Source: Acinetobacter kanungonis
GTDB taxonomy: Bacteria > Pseudomonadota > Gammaproteobacteria > Pseudomonadales > Moraxellaceae
Direction of reading: 5' to 3'
DNA: 64,000 nucleotides
Assembly (NCBI RefSeq): GCF_009939195.1
Contig: NZ_JAACKC010000001.1
Coordinates: 725,390-789,389 of the forward strand
The position numbers and the translations under genes are program-made. Below are positions 55,299 through 63,300 of this stretch, one piece after another. The notes beneath the pieces were generated by a model that ran no database searches, was not told the origin of the DNA, and worked only from the letters and a program-made list of their open reading frames with translations. The first letter of the stretch is position 1. Each line of letters begins with the position of its first letter.

Positions 55299-55487
55299 AA
55301 GATGCCATTCACCAAACTGATACATCTAAGTAGCTTTTTGTAATATTTTTTAATCGTTGAATTAATTGGCTTTTTAAGATTGTAATTTTTGCAGCACTTG
55401 CCATCACATCTCGTTACAAAACGACGATTAATTCACCAAATCAAGCTATTGGTCAGAAACTGACTGATCAATTTTATTCTTTTTTAC

Positions 55488-55496
55488 TTATCCACA
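55488..55496 (+). promoter_or_regulatory. DnaA box upstream of nrdA
   Basis: TTATCCACA, a perfect match to the 9-bp DnaA box consensus, 294 bp before nrdA. DnaA is known to act on nrd promoters in E. coli. A single 9-mer could be chance. Confidence 0.5.
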
Positions 55497-55655
55497 AGTT
55501 TATCTATAAGCAGATAAATAGAGCTTTGCTATGCTATGCCCTTGTCTAATAAGGCTTAAACTAGAAAGACAAAAACAGGGAAATTTGAGCTATCTTTTTT
55601 TGACAAATATCAGAAAAATTTTTAGTAAAATGTCAATATTGATCTACCCTCAATT

Positions 55656-55703
55656 TTCCCGTATCTTGTGTTCAATTCAATCTTAAACCACTAAGTCTTG
55701 TGT
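55656..55703 (+). promoter_or_regulatory. Tandem NrdR-like boxes upstream of nrdA
   Basis: The direct repeat TCTTGTGTT (55664-55672 and 55696-55704) is spaced exactly 32 bp. The second box, CCACTAAGTCTTGTGT (55688-55703), matches 12 of 16 positions of the NrdR consensus as I recall it; the first (55656-55671) matches about 10. The three-turn spacing is typical of NrdR pairs. Confidence 0.6.
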
Positions 55704-55789
55704 TTATTCCTCAAACACTGTGGCACACTTTTTGCCCAGTTCAAATGGTCCATAAACATAACAATAGATGACAATGGAGCTATGCTGAC

Positions 55790-58624
55790 ATGAGCGTAAT
55801 CACATCCACCCCTGGTCAACTTCAGGTGATTAAACGAACTGGTGACGTTGCAGCTTTTGATGCCGAAAAAATTTCTGTCGCAATTGGCAAAGCCTTTTTA
55901 GCGGTAGAAGGACAACAAAGTGCCGACTCTAGCCGTATTCATGATCGCATTTCACAACTTACTGAAATGGTCATGAATACTTTTAACCGTCGTTTACCTT
56001 CTGGCGGTACGATTCATATTGAAGAAATCCAAGACCAAGTGGAATTGGCTCTCATGCGCACTGGCGAACAGAAAGTTGCGCGCTCCTATGTCATTTACCG
56101 TGAACAGCGTGCGTCTGCTCGTCAGCAAACAGGTGCACACCATCACCCGACATTACAAATCACAGCACAAGACGGTCAACTTAAGCCTTTAGACTTGAGC
56201 GCGCTCCAAGCGAAAGTAACTAAAGCAGCTGAAGGTTTAGAAGGCATCGATGCACAAGCGATTATCGATGAAACAGTAAAAAACCTTTATAACGGTGTAA
56301 AAGAGTCAGACATCTCAACCACAATGATGATGGCGACACGTACCCGTATTGAACAAGAACCAAACTACACTTACGTGACCGCGCGTTTATTACGTGATGA
56401 TCTTGTTGCGACTGGTTTAGAATTCCTAGGTCTTTCGACCGACACTTTAGAAAATGATGCGCTTGAAGCATTCTTGAAAAAAGGTGTTGAGTTAGAACTT
56501 CTTTCAGCAGACTTGCTTGACTTTGACCTTGCGAAGTTAGCAGCAGCGATTCAACCAGAACGTTCAAACCAGTTCACCTATTTAGGTCTACAAACTTTAT
56601 TTGACCGTTACTTCATCCATTCAAATGGTATTCGCTTCGAACTTCCACAATTGTTCTTCATGCGTGTATCGATGGGTCTAGCGCTGAACGAAGAAAACCG
56701 TGAAGAACGTGCTATCGAGTTCTACAACTTATTGTCGAGCTTCGATTATATGGCGTCTACTCCGACGTTATTTAACTCAGGGACTTTACGTCCACAATTA
56801 TCAAGCTGTTATTTAACAACGATTGATGATGACTTGTTTGATATTTATGGCGCAATGCGTGATAACGCCATGTTGTCTAAATGGGCAGGAGGTTTAGGGA
56901 ATGACTGGACGCCAGTACGTGCCTTGAACTCTTATATCAAAGGTACAAACGGTAAATCACAAGGTGTTGTACCGTTCCTAAAAGTTGCCAACGATACTGC
57001 TGTTGCAGTTAACCAAGGTGGCAAGCGTAAAGGTGCAGTGTGTGCCTACCTTGAAACTTGGCACTTGGATATTGAAGAATTCCTAGAACTTCGTAAAAAC
57101 ACAGGTGATGACCGTCGTCGTACCCATGACATGAACACAGCGAACTGGGTTCCAGACTTGTTCATGCAACGTGTATTTGAAGATGCTGAGTGGACACTGT
57201 TCACCCCTTCTGAAACACCAGACCTACACGACTTAATGGGCGTAGAGTTTGCTGAGCGTTATGCGTACTACGAATCTGTAGCAAAAGAAAACAACATGCT
57301 ACACAAGAAAGTACGTGCAAAAGACTTATGGCGCAAAATGCTGTCTATGTTGTTTGAAACAGGTCACCCGTGGATCACATTCAAAGACGTATGTAACTTA
57401 CGTTCACCACAACAACACGTTGGTGTCGTACACTCATCTAACTTATGTACTGAAATTACGTTAAATACCAATAAAGACGAAATTGCAGTATGTAACTTGG
57501 GTTCAATCAACCTTGTACAACACGTTCAAGGCGGTGTATTGGATCGTGAGAAACTTGCTCGCACCATTAAAACAGCAGTCCGCATGCTCGATAACGTAAT
57601 CGACATTAACTACTACGCTGTTCCACAAGCGAAAAACTCGAACTTGAAACACCGTCCAGTGGGTATGGGTATCATGGGCTTCCAAGATGCTTTATATGAA
57701 ATGGGCATGGCGTATGGTTCAGATGCAGCAGTAGATTTTGCTGATGAATCAATGGAAGTGATTAGCTACTACGCAATCCAAACATCTAGCGACTTGGCTG
57801 TGGAACGTGGTGCTTACTCAACATTCAAGGGTTCATTGTGGGATCAAGGTATTCTGCCAATCGACTCATTGAACAAAGTTGCTCAATCACGTCCTGAACG
57901 TATGTTCGAAGTAGATCGTACACAACGTTTAGACTGGGATTCTTTACGTGCGAAAGTACAAAAAGATGGTATGCGTAACTCAAATGTGATGGCAATTGCT
58001 CCAACGGCAACCATCTCGAACATTTGTGGCGTGTCTCAATCGATTGAGCCTACCTTCCAAAACTTGTATGTGAAATCTAACCTTTCTGGTGAATTCACTG
58101 TGATTAACCCGTACTTGGTACGTGCGTTAAAAGAACGTAGTCTTTGGGATTCAGTCATGGTCAATGACTTGAAACACTTCGAAGGTTCGGTACAAAAGAT
58201 TTCACGCATTCCAGAAGAGTTAAAAGCAATTTTTGCAACTGCGTTTGAAGTTGAGCCACGCTGGATTGTAGATGCTGCTTCACGTCGTCAAAAATGGATT
58301 GACCAAGCGCAATCGCTGAACCTTTACATTGCTGGTGCAAATGGTAAGAAACTTGACATCACCTATAAGATGGCATGGTTACGTGGTTTAAAAACCACTT
58401 ATTACCTCCGTGCATTAGGTGCGACTTCTGCAGAGAAATCGACCATTAACACGGGTGCATTGAATGCAGTTAAACCAACTACTGTTGCAGCAGCTCCTGT
58501 TGCAGCAGTAGCGGAAGAAAAGCCTGCTGCAGCACCTGCAGCGGAAGATGAAGGTTTTGAACAAGCGGCTCCAGTGCCAATGGCATGTTCAATTGACAAT
58601 CCTGATTGTGAGGCTTGTCAATAA
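55790..58624 (+). CDS. nrdA: Ribonucleotide reductase class Ia large subunit, dual ATP-cone
   Basis: 944 residues, against 761 in E. coli. The extra length is an N-terminal ATP-cone (about 12-110: VIKRTGDVAAFDAEKISVAI), followed by a second cone (about 135-215: LKPLDLSALQAKVTKAAEGL) that aligns with the single E. coli cone, as in Pseudomonas aeruginosa NrdA. Catalytic parts: SSCYLTT, SNLCTEI (NxCxE) and YYLRALGATSAEKST. An Ala/Pro-rich linker precedes the swinging CEAC tail. It reduces NDPs to dNDPs with NrdB. GGAG lies 10 nt before the ATG. Confidence 0.96.
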   Translation: MSVITSTPGQLQVIKRTGDVAAFDAEKISVAIGKAFLAVEGQQSADSSRIHDRISQLTEMVMNTFNRRLPSGGTIHIEEIQDQVELALMRTGEQKVARSYVIYREQRASARQQTGAHHHPTLQITAQDGQLKPLDLSALQAKVTKAAEGLEGIDAQAIIDETVKNLYNGVKESDISTTMMMATRTRIEQEPNYTYVTARLLRDDLVATGLEFLGLSTDTLENDALEAFLKKGVELELLSADLLDFDLAKLAAAIQPERSNQFTYLGLQTLFDRYFIHSNGIRFELPQLFFMRVSMGLALNEENREERAIEFYNLLSSFDYMASTPTLFNSGTLRPQLSSCYLTTIDDDLFDIYGAMRDNAMLSKWAGGLGNDWTPVRALNSYIKGTNGKSQGVVPFLKVANDTAVAVNQGGKRKGAVCAYLETWHLDIEEFLELRKNTGDDRRRTHDMNTANWVPDLFMQRVFEDAEWTLFTPSETPDLHDLMGVEFAERYAYYESVAKENNMLHKKVRAKDLWRKMLSMLFETGHPWITFKDVCNLRSPQQHVGVVHSSNLCTEITLNTNKDEIAVCNLGSINLVQHVQGGVLDREKLARTIKTAVRMLDNVIDINYYAVPQAKNSNLKHRPVGMGIMGFQDALYEMGMAYGSDAAVDFADESMEVISYYAIQTSSDLAVERGAYSTFKGSLWDQGILPIDSLNKVAQSRPERMFEVDRTQRLDWDSLRAKVQKDGMRNSNVMAIAPTATISNICGVSQSIEPTFQNLYVKSNLSGEFTVINPYLVRALKERSLWDSVMVNDLKHFEGSVQKISRIPEELKAIFATAFEVEPRWIVDAASRRQKWIDQAQSLNLYIAGANGKKLDITYKMAWLRGLKTTYYLRALGATSAEKSTINTGALNAVKPTTVAAAPVAAVAEEKPAAAPAAEDEGFEQAAPVPMACSIDNPDCEACQ

Positions 58625-58627
58625 TAA

Positions 58628-58722
58628 CCTCCCCTAACCCCTCCTAAAAGGAGGGGAATTACACCAAACTTATCGAGGTGTGAAAGTCCCACTTTCTTAA
58701 AGAGGGATTTAGGGAGATTAAG
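58628..58722. repeat. REP-like element between nrdA and nrdB
   Basis: CCTCCCCTAACCCCTCCT at the left and AGAGGGATTTAGGGAGA at the right form an imperfect inverted repeat. The left end also makes a local hairpin CCCCTCCT-AAA-AGGAGGGG (58638-58656) with no T run. The pattern resembles dispersed intergenic repeats I associate with Acinetobacter. It could stabilise or process the nrd transcript. Confidence 0.65.
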
Positions 58723-58753
58723 AGTTTTGAAAGAAATTTAAAAGGAAAAGACC

Positions 58754-58882
58754 ATGCTCCATATGACTCATAACTACATGTTAGGACTCGCGGTTCTGGT
58801 TTTTTCCTTTGTTTTCTTTTACGTGCCAATGGTCTACGCGTTTGTAGCCATTCGCCATCAGAAGCGTAAGCAAAATAAGTAG
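58754..58882 (+). CDS. Small membrane protein between nrdA and nrdB (42 aa)
   Basis: 42 residues: MLHMTHNYML, one hydrophobic helix (GLAVLVFSFVFFYVPMVYAF), then a basic tail (RHQKRKQNK). The RBS AAAAGGAAAAG lies just before the ATG. It is in the same direction as nrdA and nrdB and sits in what would be their shared transcript. No family is recognised. Confidence 0.65.
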   Translation: MLHMTHNYMLGLAVLVFSFVFFYVPMVYAFVAIRHQKRKQNK

Positions 58883-59025
58883 TGGGGACACTTGCTCTAC
58901 CGAACAAAATTAGAGCATTTATCGACAAAACTTAATTTTGCTTACACAAATTGAGCGTATAGTAGGACATCTTCTTGGTTGAGATGTCTTCATAAAAGAT
59001 ATAAAGCAACGAAGAGAGAATTGAT

Positions 59026-60309
59026 ATGTCTATCCTAAGTTGGGACGATTTAGAAGATGATTCGCAAAAACCGGCTGCACCTGAGCACAAGTCTGCGCCC
59101 GTCGAACCGCAAAAAGCGCCTGCTGCGCCGTTGGTATCTGATGCAGAGCAACCACAGAAGAATGTGGCAGCTCCACAATCCGCTGGAACCCGTCCAGTGC
59201 GAGCAACAGATTCAGCCGATCCGTTGGCAAGAGCATCTGCTTCCCTAGAAACTTTGGACGTTGCGCCTGGTCTTGAAGAACTTGAGATGGGTGCACAGCG
59301 TGTACAAGTTGACGACAAAGCCATGATTAACTGTCGTGCTGACTTAAACCAGCTTGTACCGTTCAAATACGAATGGGCGTGGCAGAAATATCTAGATGGT
59401 TGTGCAAACCACTGGATGCCGCAAGAAGTCAACATGAACCATGACATCGCACTTTGGAAGTCTGAAAATGGCTTAACTGAAGATGAGCGTACCATTGTTA
59501 TGCGTTCTTTAGGTTTCTTCTCGACTGCGGATTCATTGGTTGCAAACAACTTGGTATTGGCAATTTACCGTCATATTACCAACCCAGAATGCCGTCAGTA
59601 CATCTTACGTCAAGCTTTTGAAGAAGCGATTCACACCCACGCTTACCAATACTGTATCGAATCTTTAGGGATGGATGAAGGCGAAGTCTTCAACATGTAC
59701 CGTGAAGTTCCATCTGTAGCGCGTAAAGCGGCTTGGGGCTTAAAGTACACTCAATCTTTAAGTGATCCTTCGTTCAAAACAGGTACACCTGAAAACGACC
59801 AAATTTTGCTTCGCAACTTGATCGCGTTCTACTGTGTTCTTGAAGGTATTTTCTTCTACTGCGGTTTCAGCCAAATTTTGTCGATGGGTCGTCGTAACAA
59901 GATGAACGGTGTTGCAGAGCAATTCCAATACATCTTGCGTGATGAATCGATGCACTTGAACTTTGGTATCGATATGATTAACCAAATCAAGATTGAAAAC
60001 CCGCATCTTTGGACGGCTGAATTCCAAGAAGAAATCATTCAGATGATTCTTGAAGGCACCATGCTTGAAATTGAATATGCACGTGACACAATGCCACGCG
60101 GTGTATTAGGCATGAATGCAGGCATGATGGAAGAGTACTTGAAGTTTATCTGCAACCGTCGTTTAAGCCAGTTGGGCTTACCTGAACAGTTTGCTGGTGT
60201 GAACAACCCATTCCAGTGGATGTCAGAAATGATGGACTTACGTAAAGAGAAGAACTTCTTTGAAACTCGCGTAACAGATTACCAAACTGGTGGCGCGTTA
60301 AGCTGGTAA
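59026..60309 (+). CDS. nrdB: Ribonucleotide reductase class Ia small subunit
   Basis: 427 residues with an unusual Pro/Ala/Gln-rich N-terminal extension of about 90 residues before the ferritin-like core. The iron ligands and radical Tyr are in place: [11 protein letters not shown] gives Glu200, His203 and Tyr207 (E115, H118, Y122 in E. coli), and later [14 protein letters not shown] and [10 protein letters not shown] supply the other ligands. It provides the tyrosyl radical to NrdA. The C-terminal TGGALSW probably docks to NrdA. Confidence 0.95.
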   Translation: MSILSWDDLEDDSQKPAAPEHKSAPVEPQKAPAAPLVSDAEQPQKNVAAPQSAGTRPVRATDSADPLARASASLETLDVAPGLEELEMGAQRVQVDDKAMINCRADLNQLVPFKYEWAWQKYLDGCANHWMPQEVNMNHDIALWKSENGLTEDERTIVMRSLGFFSTADSLVANNLVLAIYRHITNPECRQYILRQAFEEAIHTHAYQYCIESLGMDEGEVFNMYREVPSVARKAAWGLKYTQSLSDPSFKTGTPENDQILLRNLIAFYCVLEGIFFYCGFSQILSMGRRNKMNGVAEQFQYILRDESMHLNFGIDMINQIKIENPHLWTAEFQEEIIQMILEGTMLEIEYARDTMPRGVLGMNAGMMEEYLKFICNRRLSQLGLPEQFAGVNNPFQWMSEMMDLRKEKNFFETRVTDYQTGGALSW

Positions 60310-60320
60310 TTAATTTATAA

Positions 60321-60350
60321 AAAATCCCGCCTTGATGGCGGGATTTTTTT
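60321..60350. terminator. Bidirectional terminator between nrdB and the adhesin
   Basis: An 11-bp stem AAAATCCCGCC / GGCGGGATTTT (60321-60331 with 60337-60347), loop TTGAT, flanked by A and T runs. It serves the two converging genes. Confidence 0.93.
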
Positions 60351-60375
60351 AATCTAATCAATCATGAAAAATGAC

Positions 60376-63300
60376 TTATAAAATAATCTGTTGATTGGTA
60401 ATTAACTCAATCAAAGTGGTATCAACACCTTTTAGAACTACCAAATCAGTAGACTGATACTGCCCACCTGCTCCGTCACGATCAATACGAATGGTTGTAT
60501 CAGTTCCATCGCTATTCACACTTAAATAGTCACTTAATGAAGCAGCACTACCATCACCTGAATAATCCACCAACAAATCACTGATATCGATTTTGTCGGC
60601 TTGGTCATCCGTAGTTGTATTTCCTAAATGGAAGTCTAGCCATGTATCTGTTCCATTGCCACCAGCATTATCGCTTTCCTCTCCATCCAGAACTTGGAAC
60701 ATAACGGTATCTGAGCCAGAACCACCTGTAATCGTGTCATTTCCAGCTTCGCCAAGAATTCGATCATTGCCAGCACCGCCATCAATAATATCATCCCCCA
60801 AACCGCCGAAAATCACATCATTACCTGAGCCTGCATTTACAGTATCGTCACCCGATCCAGCACGAATCCAATCATTAAAGTTACTACCAGTAATGACATC
60901 ATCGCCATCATAGGCATAAATTCTTTGTCCCATAGATGCAGCAGATTGATCTATTAACTCACTGATATTTGTACCTTCAGTAATAAATTCATGATTATCC
61001 CCCAAGTCATTGATCACATTGGCACCTAATAAGTTAGTACCTGAATCAATATACTCCGCCCCATTAGTATCTGTGACCGTCATGGTCATAGACTTCAATA
61101 CATTCAAACTTAAGGTACTACTATTCAGTAAAGTTCCACTCTCGTTAGCCAACTGAACTGTTGCCAATAATTCATTTAATTTAACATTATCAATTGCTCC
61201 ACCATCCAGCGCCGTCACGGTTAAGGTATAAGAATAGTTAAGTAATGAAAGCGTTCCATCTGTAGATGAATAACTCAATTTCAATCCAAATTCTTGCGCC
61301 AACCGCTCAGAGGCTTCTAAAGTCAATTTGGTGAGGCCAACATTCACAATGGGCTGATAGGTTATTTCTACTTTTTCAATATTATTATCTAAATCAAAAG
61401 CACCAAAGACCTGCTGATCTAAATCAATAAGTCCTAATGCTCCAACATCAATAATACCCAATAAGTCTCGATCGGCATAAAATCCGAACGGTGCTGAATT
61501 ATCTGATGGATCTACCAAATCAGTTTCCGGCTCTACCATTGTGCTGTCTAAATTCACAGTCGTTGTAGATGAACCATCACTCAACTTGGTTGCTACATCT
61601 AAGTCATTATCAATGGCTGTAAAATCAATTTCCAAAGACTCTTGCGAACCAACTGAGCCATAAAGATCATCAACAATTAATTTTCCTTTAGACAATAACT
61701 CTTGAATTATCTCTGCATCCGTTCGCGTATCAGCAGCATAATCGACACCTGACAAAATAATTTTCTGATCAACTTTGCTACTTTCAGATGCATCATAACC
61801 ACCTGTGAACTCACCTGTAGTACTGATCCAAATTTCGGTTTGATTGTTTACCGTTTCAAAGTGAATATATGCAGCGAGATTACCAACTAAATTTCCTATT
61901 TTGCCTTCGCCTTGTAGCAAGCCAGATAAATCTAGAACATCTCCGCCAATCGCAGCACTGGCTGTATTAAAATCTGTAATGGTATCTATTGTTGGATCCG
62001 CTGTTGCCCCCCCATCACCTTGCTCCCAAACAAAGACATCTGTGCCGTCATTACCTGTTAATTCATCATTACCAGTTCCACCATAAATCAGATCATTACC
62101 ATTGCCAGCAACAATCGTATCATCCCCACTACCACCACGAATTAAATCATTCCCCGAACCACCAGTGAGCGTATCGTCTCCAGCATAGCCATAAATGCGC
62201 TGGCTGGTCGTTTCTGCTGATTTATCGATTGATTCACCTCCAGCAGTTCCTTCGGTCAGGAATCCACTGGTATCTGAACCTAATAAATTCCCCAGCAATG
62301 AAACATTTGCTATATCCGTGCTCACCTCTGTATCGGACTGTGCCAAAGAGTCCACCACATTAAGTGTATAAGTTGGAGCTAAACTTAAATCAGCAATATC
62401 ACCTAAGAATGCATCATCTACAGTAATTGATGCTAACAACTCATTAAAAGCCTGAGTCGAAACAGGATCAGAATTTGTTAGTGTAAACGTGATTGTTTGA
62501 CCATATACATAACCACCAGAACCATCTGAAATAAAAGATTCGTCACCAATAGTGATTGTTATACCCAGTTCTGTTGCTAAATCTTGAGATGCAGTTAATC
62601 CATAAGAGGTTAAGCCTAGAGCACTTAATAAACCGCCAAGCGTTCCACCAAGAATATTAATGACCGCCCCAAGACCGATAAAATCAATCGCATCACCTAA
62701 AGGCAATACTATTGTATCGTCTGGGTCGAAGATTGTTATTAGGTTTGGAATTCCTGTATCAATATTTAATGCATTAATTAATGCATCACCCAAATTCGTC
62801 GTTAGGCTTAAAGAAACTGAGGTAATATCATTATTGGCATCAGCAACCGTAAACTTCTGGTTTGCAGTTAAATCAATTAAATCAAGTGCATTCAATCCAA
62901 CAGAGCCTAACAAACCACCTTGATCGGCAATCATGGCCGTCGGAGCAACTTGAGCTGGTTCTGTCCCGATACCTTCGCCTGTACTTTCTACAGAATACTC
63001 ACCTGTTTGAAAGTTGATTCGGATTGAATCACCAAAATTAGTGGTTAAGCTTAAAACCCCATCTTCAAAACTATAATTATCTGGGTCAAATTGCGTTGTT
63101 GATCCTGTATAAGTAATTGAATCTGCCAAAGCATCGTAGGTATAAATAACTCCATTAATCGTCGCTGTAGTTAAATGTCCACCATCAGCACCAAATGAAT
63201 CTACTGCATTACCAAAGTAAATGGATGGTGTATCTCCAAAATCATAAGTCACATTTTCTGCAAGAATTGGTACATCATCGATGACATCTACACTAATTTT

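Larger units (their letters stand above)
55203..55789. other. Divergent bfmR/nrdA intergenic region
   Basis: 587 bp, AT-rich, no credible ORF. It contains the bfmR-side inverted repeat (55284-55298), a perfect DnaA-box match (55488-55496) and two NrdR-like boxes (55656-55671, 55688-55703). A TTGACA at 55600-55605 is a -35 candidate for nrdA, but no -10 at normal spacing is convincing. Confidence 0.55.

Noticed and set aside
55782..55793. ATG-CTG-ACA-TGA mini-ORF overlapping the nrdA start
   Set aside because: The GGAG is only 2 nt upstream of its ATG, too close, and fits the nrdA start better.
58659..58928. 89-residue ORF on the minus strand between nrdA and nrdB
   Set aside because: No RBS, antisense to the better-supported 42-aa membrane ORF, and reads through the REP-like repeat.
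60593..60913. 106-residue Ser/Pro-rich frame antisense to RTX block 2
   Set aside because: Its repeats are the reverse complement of the RTX codons, not a separate gene.
60376..62920. Repeated short units that might suggest a CRISPR or tandem DNA repeat
   Set aside because: They are in-frame RTX nonapeptides and module copies; no constant repeat with unique spacers.
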